64,000 nucleotides of DNA from Cafeteria roenbergensis (taxonomy: Eukaryota > Sar > Bigyra > Bicosoecida > Cafeteriaceae), in contig VLTN01000040.1 of NCBI GenBank assembly GCA_008330645.1, forward strand, positions 1-64,000, written 5' to 3'. Shown here piece after piece: positions 1 to 13,800 of the stretch. Each line of letters opens with the position of its first letter. Position 1 is the first letter of the stretch. Below the pieces are notes generated by a model. That model did not search any database. It was not told the DNA's origin and saw only the letters and a program-made list of their open reading frames with translations. Position numbers and translations under genes: made by a program.

Positions 1-3000
1 GTTGTCCGTCGCGGAGAAGGCGGCCCTCTGCATCGAGCCGGTGACCAGGGCCTGGTAGCCGGCGTCGTTGCTCTGCAGCGCGTCGACCACGGCGCGGAGC
101 CTGAACGCGAAGACGCCACCCACGGCGACAGAGTCGTCTGCGACCGAGACAGTGACGACGCGCGACACTCCAGCCACGCCGTCTGCCTCGGAGAAGGTGA
201 TCGTGGAGCCAGGGACGGACGAGAGGCCGTCGCGCGACCGCACCGCGATGGTCGGGTGCGGCAGCAGGCCAGTGACGCATTGCGTTGTTGCGCCAGCTGC
301 AGAGGCGCAGTCGGTGGCGTCAAAGCAGGCGCTGGTGAAGTCAGCAACCAGGCGGAACGCGGCCTGCACATCAACCTCGCCTCCGGCAATCACGCCGTCG
401 TCAACCGACGAGCAGTATCCAGTGGAGGCCTCGAGCTGCAGGGTCACGGAGCCGGCACCGGAGCCAGCACTGCCGGTCACGAAGGGAGCCGCACCGATGG
501 AGACCGAGAAGCTGGCGGGCTCGCTGCCGCCTTCGGCGACCTGCTGGCGCTTCCAGTGGCACTGACGAGGGCGACTGACGGCATGTCATCGTCCTCGACC
601 GCGATGCTGGGCTGGGCAGGGTGAGCGAGGCAAGGAAGCCGCGGTCCGCAGTCTGCTGGGCGTTGACGGACATGGACAGGCGGCCGGTGTGCGTGCCCTG
701 GGCGAACTTGTCGTCCTTGGCGAAGGCCGACACATCCTGGGGCATGTTCCAGTTGGCGGCCGTGAAGGTCAGCTTCGCGGGAGAGGCGGTCACGGACGCG
801 TCGCCGGCGACGTCGATCACCACGTTGCCTCGGGGCTTGGCCGAGAGGGACACGCTGCCGAGCACGGCCGAGTGGCCAGGGGCGCTGGCGGACGCAGCGG
901 CGCTCTCCTTGAGGGGCGTAGGGGCGGGCGCCGCGGCCGCAAAGTGCACGGCCGCGACATCGGTGTCGCGCACGGTCGCGGCGATGCGCGGCAGGGAGCG
1001 AACGTTGCGGATGATGGAGCCGTCCGCCAGCTGGGTGGTGGCAGCGCGCGGGGTGGTGGACTCCACGCCGTCGAGGGCGTACGAGTCGTCCGTCGAGGTG
1101 GTGCGCACGGCAATGGTGCGGGCGCGGTCCCCGAGCGCGGCGTCGCTGCCAGCGCCGGACACGGTCACGGACACCGCGGTGTTCCAGTCGGCCGGCTGGA
1201 TGACCACGCTGGCCGGCAAGAAGCTGAGAGCGGCATCGGCCCCCGTGGCCTCCTGGGCGCCCACCAGCTCGACGAGCGACACAGTCACAGCGGCGCCGGG
1301 CATGGAGCCGAGGCGCACAGAGAGGCTGGCCGTGGCCCCGGACGCGAGCTCGTCCACCACGACGCTGGATGCGCTGTCAGCGGCAGTCACGAACACCCCG
1401 GAGGCGTCCTCGAAGTCCTCCACGAGCACGGTGACCTCCATGGTGGACGCCGCGGCGCCCTCCGGACTGAAGGCGTGCGAGACGGTCACCACGCGCAGGG
1501 CGAAGGCGCGGTCGTCGTTGGCGGCGGCAAACTGCACGGCGCGCGTGAGGGCTGCGGAGGACAGCGCGAAGCTGGCGTCACCGGTCAGCACCAGGTTGGC
1601 GTAGGGCGAGGCCAGGCCGACGCCGGAGCTGGGGGTGGCAGTGAGCGCAACCGAGCCGCCGACGTCGGAGGAGACGAGGCCCACCGTGTAGGAGCCGGCA
1701 GCGCCGCCCTCGGTCAGGCGGATGGTGGAAGCAGACGTCGTGAGGCCGGAGCTGATCACGCTGACGGTGATGCCGGTCGCCGAGGTGGACGGGCCGGCGG
1801 TGGAGCCAAGCCGGGCGGCGGACCCGACGGCAAACTCGGATGCGTCCGAGGCCGTGACAAGGGCGGTGATGCCGCACGTGGCAGCGGTGGTGCCGCTGGG
1901 GGTGACGGTCACGACCTTGGCCGCAGCTGCGGGGCCGTCGGTGGTGGTGAAGGTCACGGTGGCGGGGCTGATCGACACGGCATCGCAGCCAGCGTCGGAG
2001 CCCTTGGCAAGCGTCACAGTGACATCGCCGGTGGGCTTGGAGCCGGCCAAAATACTGAGTTCCAGCGAGCCGCCGACGGGGACGCTGACGGCGGGGGCGG
2101 CGAGGCTGCTGACCACGATCTCGGCGTCGTCGTCGTTCTCCACAGCCAGGTTGACAGCGGTCTGCGAGGTGGTCCACAGGTCGGACACGTCCACGTTGGC
2201 GCCGGAGCCAACTCCGCGGGCAGTTGCCGTGACCACAAGTGCCGCCACGTAGTCCCGCGCCACGTCGTCGTTGGCCACGGTGACCGTGAAGGTCTGTTCG
2301 GTCTGCCAGCTGTCCCGACCGAACACGAGGCCGGCGGCGGGAAGGCTGTGGGACACGGTGTCGGTCTCGGTGTTGGAGGCAGTCAGCACCACCTCCACTC
2401 CAACCATGGGGCGGGCTGCGAGCCGCACGCCAACGACGACGGACGATCCCTCGGCGGCGACCACGGTGACCACTCCGGAGGCGGCGTCGACGAGCGTGGC
2501 AGCCTGGCCGCTCACCGCGCGGACCACTGGGGCGCTGGACTCCAGCCCGTCGACGTCGTCCACGCGAAGCGACGCGGACAGCTCCGGAAGGGAGTCGTAC
2601 TCGGGATCGCGAGGGGCGGCCACGCTGGCAGCAATCTGGGCGGAACGAACCGCGCCGACGACGCCGTCGGACGTGGAAGTCGCCTCCACGAACACGGGAA
2701 CGTCCCAGTTGTTGGGCGAGAAGGTGACGGAGTCGGGTGACAAGGCAATGCCGGACTCAGCGATGGCGACAGGATCGCCGCCCACCACGGACTCGGTGGC
2801 AGAGCGCACGGCGAGCGACAAGGAGACCACGCCGCGAGGCATGGACGTGAGGCGCACGCTCAGCAAGCCGGGGATGGTCTCTGTCGCGACCAGCGAGCCC
2901 CCGGCAAGGATATTTCCAGCAACGGCCGCGGTCGCGCTGGCGAACGTATCTTCCACCGCAGCCGCGCTCAGGCCCGCAACATCGGAGTCGTCACGCACGG

Positions 3001-6000
3001 TGACAGTGAAACACTGCTGGTTGGGGTTGGACCCGAACGCAGCTGCCTCAGAGGCAAACAGCAGGACGCAGATGCTCGCTGACCCCTCGCCGGCCATCTG
3101 GTCGTCCTCGGCGCTGACAAGGACGCCCTGGGCGCCTGCATCGCCCGATGCGGTGAACGTGAGGAAGGAGGTGGTTGGGGACACAGAGACGCCCGCCCCG
3201 CCGTCTGCGGCAAACGCCGAAACCACAGCGAAGATGGGCGCCGAGCCCGGGAAGGCAGCACCCATCGTGAGATTGAACGCCGTCGTGGTGCCCTCCAAGA
3301 GCGACGTGCTCAGAACGTCGCCTGGCATTGCCCCGTTGATCATCGGGACAGCGGAGTCGTCGTCGTAGACATCCACGGAGGAGGTCGCTGATGCGAAGAG
3401 TTCAAAGTCCTCCCCGGCAGTGGCCTCGGCGACAAGGATGACGTTGTCTCTGTCGGGCTGCGACAGCGCGTCGTCCGCAGCCTCGACGCGGACTGACTCG
3501 CCTGCCTGCCAGTTGTCTGCAGTGAGCGTCACGGTGGAGGGCACCGCACGCACGCGAGAGCTGAGAGCCGCCAGAGTGACCGTGATGCCCCCCGCGCCCA
3601 GCGGCTGCGCAGCAAGCGCGACGAGGACCTCGGTGGCGGAGTCGGACGTGCCCTCCGTGAGGCTGGCAGCCACCGATCCCTCGGCGTCGGCTGAGGGCAG
3701 GGGTGAGCCGTCGATGCCCAGAAGCAGCACAGTGTTGCGGTCGTCGTCGTTTCGCTTCACCACGGCAGCAACCGTGCCCGCAGGGTCGTCAACGTAGCGG
3801 TCCGCGGTGGAGAGCTCTGGGTCAACGCTGAGCTGCACGCGCACCATCTCGAACGTGCCGGAAGGGTCTGAGCTTGAGAACTCCGACGTTCCTCGGCGAA
3901 GTGCCCTGGAGTCGTCGTCGGAGGAAATGGCAATCGCCTGTGGCACGTTCCAGTTGCCTGCGTTGAACATCGCGGCTCCTGTCGTCGACCCACCGGCGGC
4001 CGAGGCGTCTGCGCCAGCAATGGCCGCAAGTCGGGGGTTTCCGCCTGTGCTGAGGCGCACATGCACGCTCTGGCCGACGGGGGGCGCTGCCTGCAGCTTC
4101 ACGAACACCAGCGCGACTGCTGCCGAGCCGGAGGCCCCCTCTGTCACCTCGTCGCCTGCGTCCGACGTGTATGCCGGCTGCTCAGCCACCTCTCCGCCAG
4201 GGCGGAAGACCTTGGCCGCTGCGGGGCCCGCAGAGGCCCCGATGTTGGATGCCGATTCGAAGGCTGCCAGCACCGCAAAGACGTCGTCGTCCACGAGCGA
4301 AAGAGGCTGTGCAAGCTGTGAGTCGGCCAGCGAAGCGTACTCGGGAGCGAGCGCACTCGGGTCTGCAGCGACAGTGACCTGGACGCTCGGCTCGTCCGCC
4401 TCGTCCACGTCGTCGTTCAGGTTGGCAATGGGCACGTCGATGGACCGCTGCCCTGGCGCGAGAGCAACAGATACGGCAGTTGCGACGGTAGGCACCCCAG
4501 ACAGGGAGCGGACGAAGATGGCGGCTGACGCCGAAAGCCGCAGCTGAATCGATGCCTGCGACACTGACGGGGCCGTTGCCAGCGAGACCCGAATGAATCC
4601 GGCCGATGCATTCGCGTCGCCCTCGATCAGCAGCAGGCCGGCGCCCGTTGCCACAGGCGTTCGGTCGCTTGACAAAAGCTGCATCGTCACCGCTGCAACG
4701 TCATTGTCCGACACTGTCACAGTGACATCGGTCTGCGTCAGTGCGTCGCCTGTGAAGCGCGGATCGGCACTCTCGAGAGCGTGCACAACGGTCACGTCGA
4801 AGGAGGAGCCCATGTCGATGTCGTCGTCGCCGATGAGGACTGTCACGGAAACGCCGGCCTCCCAGTTGTCGGCGTCAAGCACGATGGAGGTGATCGAGTG
4901 GCCACTGGCATTCTGAAGCACCGCCTGGCCGGGGGGGAGAGCGACTCCAGAAGCCGCAAGCGTCACAGCTGGCACAACCACGACAGCAGCCTCCGGAGCC
5001 GCAGACAGCCGCAGGGTGTACGTGGCTCCTGCGCCGCCTTCAGCGGCTTCAGAGTTGCTCACTTGCGTCCTCAGGCCAGCAAGATCATTGTCCGTGACGC
5101 GAACCGCGATGCTGCTCACCGCTCTGGCCGGGAACGCCTGGCCCATTTCGCCGCAGCTGTCACCAGTCACCACCACCAGTGACAGCCCGGACATGTGGAC
5201 GCGCCCTTCGTCGGCGTCGTCGTCCACGGCCGACACACGGATCACACCCACTCCCGAAGAGGCCGCGCTCAGGTCCAGAGGGGCAACGCCCGCCGTGTTG
5301 CCAGACAGCGCCGCGTCCTCGGAGACAAGTCCGCCTGCCTCCAGGCGCAGCTGCTTCCCGGGCACGCACTGCTCCTTGGCGGGGCTAGCTGTCGACGAGC
5401 AGCCGCCACACGGCCCGAACACGAGACTGTGCTCGGACGCGGAAGAGCCGGTGCTGCACGGCAGGTCGAAGCGGTCCACGCCATCGCACCGGCAGTGGCC
5501 ATCCGCCAGGAAGACGGAAACGGTCGTATCTGACACCTCCGTGGCGGGCGCGCCCGACAGGCATCCCGAGGGGATGGCCGCCACGTTCACGAGCACCTCC
5601 GCCACCGGCGTGGCGGCGGCGCCGCTCGCCTCCTCCACGGACGGCACGATGCCTGACGCTGTGTACAGCAGCGCGCCCGTGGGGGCGTCCGGCACCACAG
5701 ACTGCGACAGGCTCACGTTGAGCCAGCGCGTGATGCCGTCATACTGGGCGTCGGCGCCGCCCACGGGAGTCACCACGGCGGAGAGGCGCAGTCCTGCCGT
5801 CACCGCGGCAGGGGCCACGAAGCCGACGATGGTCGACTGCGTCCACGCGTTGCGATCGGAGAGAACAGTGATGGAGCCGCCCAAACCTTGGCGAACAGCC
5901 GAAAGGCTGGAAGCCCCCACGTCCCCGAAGGCAGTCTGCAGCTCGGCTGCTGCGCCCGTGAATAGCAGCCTGGCAGGGGCAAGGCTTGAGGCGGCACCCG

Positions 6001-7830
6001 TCTGGTCTGTCGCCATGAACTCGATGGAAAGAGCTGGGGAAAGCGGCTGCGACGAGATGGTCGCGATCACGGGAACGGCTTGTCCAAGGGTCAGGGCTTG
6101 GCCGCTGGCGACGCCACCGAAAGACAGAACAACGCCCGCAACATCGTCATTCAGCACCGTGAAGGCCGCATCTGCGGGGGCACCTTCGACGCCAGCCTGA
6201 AGGGCGCTGTAGACCGCATCAGTGGTGGCTGGGCCAACAGCGTGCTTCACCGACGCGTTCAGCACGGGGCTGCCTTCATCCACAAAGTTGCGGAGCATGC
6301 GAACCGAGACGTTGCGCGGCGTGGACCAGTTGGCGCCTCCGAAGACGAGCTGCTTCGGCTCGGCTACCACGACCACTGCTCCTGTGGCAGCCACATCGCG
6401 GGATCCAGCGAGAACCGCCACTTGCTCAACATTCACGACCACGGCGCCGCGAGGCTGCGAGCTTAGCACGATGGTGTACACCACAGGCACGCCTTCGGCA
6501 ACCGTGGAGCTGCTCGTGGCCGAGACAAGGACGCCAGCGGCATCGTCGTCCGTGACCCGCACAGCGAGCGCGCTCGACGTGAACGCTCCTGGCCAGGCTG
6601 CTGCCAAGTCGGCAGTTGGCGCCAGCGTGCCGATGTCCTTGGCTGGGTCGCCGGCCTTCACCACTGCAGCGCTGAAGTGTGCATCTTCCGACTGCAGAAC
6701 AACCGCAGCCAGCAGCGCCTCAATGGTGCGAGGAGGCGCAGCCAGGGGTCCAGCGGAGTCGATGTCGTCTTGGCGCACAGACACCGTAAACACCACATCC
6801 GGTTGGAACACGTGAGGCTTGAGAGGGGCGCCCAGCAACCACTCTTCGTCGTAGTGGTAGTCCGGCATGGACCAGTTCGAGGGGCCGACAACGGCAGACG
6901 AGGGGGTCACTGTCACGACGCTGGCCCACGAAGCAGAGCACTCGCCCTGCGTCGCTGTGCCTGTCATAGTGTCCACCATGGATGCACAGTCCGCGTCTGA
7001 CGCGCACAGCGTCACGTTGCGAGACTGCCTTCCGGACGGGAGCCGGCACACCTTGATCGCATCCGTGAGGGCGACCGTCACGGGTGACGTGGGTCTGGAG
7101 GTCAGACGCACGCCGATCAGAACCGAGGTGTTCCCGGAGCCATCTTCATGCAGAGCCGGGACGGGGGGCTCCGGGTCCTCCGCCGTGAACTGAGCCGAGT
7201 CTCCTTGCACGACCCGAGCGGAGATGGCAGCTTCATCGTCGTCTTCAACGACAATAGAGACGCTTCGCTCGAAGCCTGACTCCGCAAGCGTGTCGTACCG
7301 AGGATCGCAAGTGACGGACTCGGCGAAATAGGGCTCCTGTACTCCGCATGGCATTAAGCGGATCGAAAGGGCGTCCTCGAGCACGACGCTCGATTGAGGG
7401 CCGACTGGAAGGCCAGCCTCGTCGGAGAGGATGGGACGCGAATCGACGTCATCGTCGATGACAGCGACGCACACCATGCCAGAGATCAGCAAAAATCCCT
7501 CAGGCGCAGCCGCCTCAGCAGTCATGCTCTCTGTGATCTGCGACCGCGTCGTGCTTGGGGCTTCGTAGTCCATCAGAGCCCTTGCGCTCCCAACACTGCC
7601 CGGGATCCAGTCATACAGTAGATCTCCCGCGTGCCTGACAGTGGCGAACAGCCGCACGCCGCGGCGATATGCCTCCTCAGAGAGCGTGACGTTGAAGAAG
7701 ACGGTCGTAGAACCCCTCAGCGATGTGGGCATCACGCGCACGCAGGATGCCAGTGGGCGAGTGCCCCGGCTTTCCAGATCATAGTTGTCCCCGTCATAAA
7801 ACGCCACGGCATAGTCGTCGTCGTAGTTGT
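1..7830. repeat. Segmental duplication, ectodomain block, copy 1 (partner 25,946-33,777)
   Basis: The two blocks align end to end with an offset of 25,945 at the left and 25,947 after two single-base differences near 546 and 607. Identity is about 99% by eye (about 20 differences in a 1.6-kb sample). The block continues off the left edge. It stops abruptly at 7,830, where copy 2 switches to repeat array. Confidence 0.95.
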
Positions 7831-10800
7831 GGGCATCGCCAACGTTATTGGCTTCGATGTCAATCGCTGAAGGAAGCAGGCCCTCGCGAGCCAAAAGCGT
7901 GAGGTTGCTCCCAGACACGAAGCGCGTACCGTTGACAAATACGGCACCGGCGTCATAGCCTGACAGCGGGTAGGGAACGGTATCGGTGGGCAAGTACTCC
8001 ACCCGCTGCCCCCGGCGAGGGAAGTCGAACGCGAAAGGCATGACAGCGAAGGCAACATCAGGCGATGGCAAAGGAGACAGCGACGGAGAGGGTGTTGCAG
8101 AAGGAGTGGCAGTCGAGGAGGCTGTCGGAGACACGGACGGAGTCGGAGTCGAGGTCGAAGATGCCGTTGCTGAAGGCGTGCCAGTGGACGATGGTGAAGG
8201 CGACGAGGTGGCTGATGACGTGGCCGTGGCCGTGACGCTCGGCGTCGGGGTGCCCGACGACGTGGCCGACGAGGTGGCCGTGGCCGTGACGCTCGGCGTC
8301 GGGGTGCCCGACGAGGTGGCCGACGAGGTGGCCGTGGCCGTGACGCTCGGCGTCGGGGTGCCCGACGACGTGGCCGACGAGGTGGCCGTGGCCGTGACGC
8401 TCGGCGTCGGGGTGCCCGACGAGGTGGCCGACGAGGTGGCCGTGGCCGTGACGCTCGGCGTCGGGGTGCCCGACGACGTGGCCGACGAGGTGGCCGTGGC
8501 CGTGACGCTCGGCGTCGGGGTGCCCGACGACGTGGCCGACGAGGTGGCCGTGGCCGTGACGCTCGGCGTCGGGGTGCCCGACGACGTGGCCGACGACGTG
8601 GCCGTGGCCGTGACGCTCGGCGTCGGGGTGCCCGACGACGTGGCCGACGAGGTGGCCGTGGCCGTGACGCTCGGCGTCGGGGTGCCCGACGACGTGGCCG
8701 ACGAGGTGGCCGTGGCCGTGACGCTCGGCGTCGGGGTGCCCGACGACGTGGCCGACGAGGTGGCCGTGGCCGTGACGCTCGGCGTCGGGGTGCCCGACGA
8801 CGTGGCCGACGAGGTGGCCGTGGCCGTGACGCTCGGCGTCGGGGTGCCCGACGATGTGGCCGACGACGTGGCCGTGGCCGTGACGCTCGGCGTCGGGGTG
8901 CCCGACGACGTGGCCGACGAGGTGGCCGTGGCCGTGACGCTCGGCGTCGGGGTGCCCGACGATGTGGCCGACGACGTGGCCGTGGCCGTGACGCTCGGCG
9001 TCGGGGTGCCCGACGACGTGGCCGACGAGGTGGCCGTGGCCGTGACGCTCGGCGTCGGGGTGCCCGACGACGTGGCCGACGACGTGGCCGTGGCCGTGAC
9101 GCTCGGCGTCGGGGTGCCCGACGACGTGGCCGACGACGTGGCCGTGGCCGTGACGCTCGGCGTCGGGGTGCCCGACGACGTGGCCGACGACGTGGCCGTG
9201 GCCGTGACGCTCGGCGTCGGGGTGCCCGACGACGTGGCCGACGAGGTGGCCGTGGCCGTGACGCTCGGCGTCGGGGTGCCCGACGACGTGGCCGACGACG
9301 TGGCCGTGGCCGTGACGCTCGGCGTCGGGGTGCCCGACGATGTGGCCGACGAGGTGGCCGTGGCCGTGACGCTCGGCATCGGGGTGCCCGACAACGTGGC
9401 CGACGAGGTGGCGCTGGCCGCTGCAGACGCCGAGGCCGACGAGGTGGCGCTGGCCGCCGGCGACGCGGAGGCCGACGAGGTGGCGCTGGCCGCTGCAGAC
9501 GCGGAGGCCGACGAGGTGGCGCTGGCCGCTGCAGACGCGGAGGCCGACGAGGTGGCGCTGGCCGCCGGCGACGCGGAGGCCGACGGGATGGCGCTGGCCG
9601 CCGGCGACGCGGAGGCCGACGAGGTGGCGCTGGCCGCTGGCGACGCCGAGGCCGACGAGGTGGCGCTGGCCGCCGGCGAGGCGGAGGCCGACGAGGTGGC
9701 GCTGGCCGCCGGCGACGCGGAGGCCGACGAGGTGGCGCTGGCCGCCGGCGACGCGGAGGCCGACGAGGTGGCGCTGGCCGCCGGCGACGCGGAGGCCGAC
9801 GAGGTGGCGCTGGCCGCTGGCGACGCGGAGGCCGACGAGGTGGCGCTGGCCGCTGCAGACGCGGAGGCCGACGAGGTGGCGCTGGCCGCTGCAGACGCGG
9901 AGGCCGACGAGGTGGCGCTGGCCGCCGGCGACGCGGAGGCCGACGGGATGGCGCTGGCCGCCGGCGACGCGGAGGCCGACGAGGTGGCGCTGGCCGCTGG
10001 CGACGCCGAGGCCGACGAGGTGGCGCTGGCCGCTGGCGACGCGGAGGCCGACGAGGTGGCGCTGGCCGCTGCAGACGCGGAGGCCGACGAAGTGGCGCTG
10101 GCCGCCGGCGACGCGGAGGCCGACGAGGTGGCGCTGGCCGCTGGCGACGCGGAGGCCGACGAGGTGGCGCTGGCCGCCGGCGACGCGGAGGCCGACGAGG
10201 TGGCGCTGGCCGCTGCAGACGCGGAGGCCGACGAGGTGGCGCTGGCCGCTGCAGACGCGGAGGCCGACGAGGTGGCGCTGGCCGCCGGCGACGCGGAGGC
10301 CGACGAGGTGGCGCTGGCCGCTGGCGACGCGGAGGCCGACGAGGTGGCGCTGGCCGCCGGCGACGCGGAGGCCGACGAGGTGGCGCTGGCCGCCGGCGAC
10401 GCGGAGGCCGACGAGGTGGCGCTGGCCGCCGGCGACGCGGAGGCCGACGAGGTGGCGCTGGCCGCCGGCGACGCGGAGGCCGACGAGGTGGCGCTGGCCG
10501 CCGGCGACGCGGAGGCCGACGAGGTGGCGCTGGCCGCCGGCGACGCGGAGGCCGACGAGGTGGCGCTGGCCGCCGGCGACGCGGAGGCCGACGAGGTGGC
10601 GCTGGCTGCCGGCGACGCGGAGGCCGACGAGGTGGCGCTGGCCGCCGGCGACGCGGAGGCCGACGAGGTGGCGCTGGCCGCCGGCGACGCGGAGGCCGAC
10701 GAGGTGGCGCTGGCCGCCGGCGACGCGGAGGCCGACGAGGTGGCGCTGGCCGCTGCAGACGCCGAGGCCGACGAGGTGGCGCTGGCCGCTGGCGACGAGG

Positions 10801-13800
10801 AGGCCGACGAGGTGGCGCTGGCCGCCGGCGACGCGGAGGCCGACGAGGTGGCGCTGGCCGCCGGCGACGCGGAGGCCGACGAGGTGGCGCTGGCCGCCGG
10901 CGACGCGGAGGCCGACGAGGTGGCGCTGGCCGCTGCAGACGCCGAGGCCGACGAGGTGGCGCTGGCCGCTGCAGACGCGGAGGCCGACGAGGTGGCGCTG
11001 GCCGCTGCAGACGCGGAGGCCGACGAGGTGGCGCTGGCCGCCGGCGACGCGGAGGCCGACGATGTGGCGCTGGCCGCTGGCGACGCGGAGGCCGACGAGG
11101 TGGCGCTGGCCGCCGGCGACGCGGAGGCCGACGAGGTGGCGCTGGCCGCTGCAGACGCGGAGGCCGACGAGGTGGCGCTGGCCGCTGCAGACGCGGAGGC
11201 CGACGAGGTGGCGCTGGCCGCCGGCGACGCGGAGGCCGACGAGGTGGCGCTGGCCGCTGCAGACGCGGAGGCCGACGAGGTGGCGCTGGCCACCGGCGAC
11301 GCGGAGGCCGACGAGGTGGCGCTGGCCGCTGCAGATGCGGAGGCCGACGAGGTGGCGCTGGCCGCTGCAGACGCGGAGGCCGACGAGGTGGCGCTGGCCG
11401 CCGGCGACGCGGAGGCCGACGAGGTGGCGCTGGCCGCTGCAGACGCGGAGGCCGACGAGGTGGCGCTGGCCGCCGGCGACGCGGAGGCCGACGAGGTGGC
11501 GCTGGCCGCCGGCGACGCGGAGGCCGACGAGGTGGCGCTGGCCGCCGGCGACGCGGAGGCCGACGAGGTGGCGCTGGCTGCCGGCGACGCCGAGGCCGAC
11601 GAGGTGGCGCTGGCCGCCGGCGACGCGGAGGCCGACGAGGTGGCGCTGGCCGCCGGCGACGCGGAGGCCGACGAGGTGGCGCTGGCCGCCGGCGACGCGG
11701 AGGCCGACGAGGTGGCGCTGGCCGCCGGCGACGCGGAGGCCGACGAGGTGGCGCTGCCGCCGGCGACGACGCGGAGGCCGACGAGGTGGCGCTGGCCGCC
11801 GGCGACGCGGAGGCCGACGAGGTGGCGCTGGCCGCTGCAGACGCGGAGGCCGACGAGGTGGCGCTGGCCGCCGGCGATGAGGAGGCCGACGAGGTGGCGC
11901 TGGCCGCCGGCGACGCGGAGGCCGACGAGGTGGCGCTGGCCGCCGGCGACGCGGAGGCCGACGAGGTGGCGCTGGCCGCCGGCGACGCGGAGGCCGACGA
12001 GGTGGCGCTGGCCGCTGGCGACGCCGAGGCCGACGAGGTGGCGCTGGCCGCCGGCGACGCGGAGGCCGACGAGGTGGCGCTGGCCGCTGGCGACGCGGAG
12101 GCCGACGAGGTGGCGCTGGCCGCTGCAGACGCGGAGGCCGACGAGGTGGCGCTGGCCGCCGGCGACGTGGAGGCCGACGAGGTGGCGCTGGCCGCTGGCG
12201 ACGCGGAGGCCGACGAGGTGGCGCTGGCCGCCGGCGACGCGGAGGCCGACGAGGTGGCGCTGGCCGCCGGCGAGGCGGAGGCCGACGAGGTGGCGCTGGC
12301 CACCGGCGACGCGGAGGCCGACGAGGTGGCGCTGGCCGCCGGCGACGCGGAGGCCGACGAGGTGGCGCTGGCCGCCGGCGACGCGGAGGCCGACGAGGTG
12401 GCGCTGGCCGCTGGCGACGCGGAGGCCGACGAGGTGGCGCTGGCCGCCGGAGACGCGGAGGCCGACGAGGTGGCGCTGGCCGCCGGCGACGCGGAGGCCG
12501 ACGAGGTGGCGCTGGCCGCTGCAGACGCGGAGGCCGACGAGGTGGCGCTGGCCGCCGGCGACGCGGAGGCCGACGAGGTGGCGCTGGCCGCCGGCGACGC
12601 GGAGGCCGACGAGGTGGCGCTGGCCGCCGGCGACGCGGAGGCCGACGAGGTGGCGCTGGCCGCCGGCGACGCGGAGGCCGACGAGGTGGCGCTGGCCGCC
12701 GGCGACGCGGAGGCCGACGAGGTGGCGCTGGCCGCCGGAGACGCGGAGGCCGACGAGGTGGCGCTGGCCGCCGGCGACGCGGAGGCCGACGAGGTGGCGC
12801 TGGCCGCCGGCGACGCGGAGGCCGACGAGGTGGCGCTGGCCGCCGGCGACGCGGAGGCCGACGAGGTGGCGCTGGCCGCTGCAGACGCCGAGGCCGACGA
12901 GGTGGCGCTGGCCGCCGGCGACGCGGAGGCCGACGAGGTGGCGCTGGCCGCCGGCGACGCCGAGGCCGACGAGGTGGCGCTGGCTGCTGCAGACGCGGAG
13001 GCCGACGAGGTGGCGCTGGCCGCTGGCGACGCGGAGGCCGACGAGGTGGCGCTGGCCGCCGGCGACGCGGAGGCCGACGAGGTGGCGCTGGCCGCCGGCG
13101 ACGCGGAGGCCGACGAAGTGGCGCTGGCCGCCGGCGACGCGGAGGCCGACGAGGTGGCGCTGGCCGCTGCAGACGCGGAGGCCGACGAGGTGGCGCTGGC
13201 CGCTGGCGACGCGGAGGCCGACGAGGTGGCGCTGGCCGCCGGCGACGCGGAGGCCGACGAGGTGGCGCTGGCCGCCGGCGACGCGGAGGCCGACGAGGTG
13301 GCGCTGGCCGCCGGCGACGCGGAGGCCGACGAGGTGGCGCTGGCCGCCGGCGACGCGGAGGCCGACGAGGTGGCGCTGGCCGCAGGCGACGCGGAGGCCG
13401 ACGAGGTGGCGCTGGCCGCTGCAGACGCGGAGGCCGACGAGGTGGCGCTGGCCGCCGGCGACGCGGAGGCCGACGAGGTGGCGCTGGCCGCTGCAGACGC
13501 GGAGGCCGACGAGGTGGCGCTGGCCGCCGGCGACGCGGAGGCCGACGAGGTGGCGCTGGCCGCCGGCGACGCGGAGGCCGACGAGGTGGCGCTGGCCGCT
13601 GCAGACGCGGAGGCCGACGATGTAGCATTTTCCAGCGCAGTCGGGGTCGCTGATTCCGACAGTCTTCGTCCAGCCACATCGGGAACGCTGCCTTTCTGCG
13701 ATGATGCGATGCATGTTGTGCCCGGTCTTGGCCTTCTTGGTTGGCATAGCGTTCTAGGGCTCAGGCAGACAAAAGCCTTTCAACTGATTCCGCTCCGTGA

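Noticed and set aside
13696-13747. Translation start at 13,747 (MPTKKAKTGHNMHR) for copy 1
   Set aside because: It falls in the intron, enters the array in the Gly/Leu/Arg/Val frame where unit variants are not silent, and has no counterpart in copy 2.
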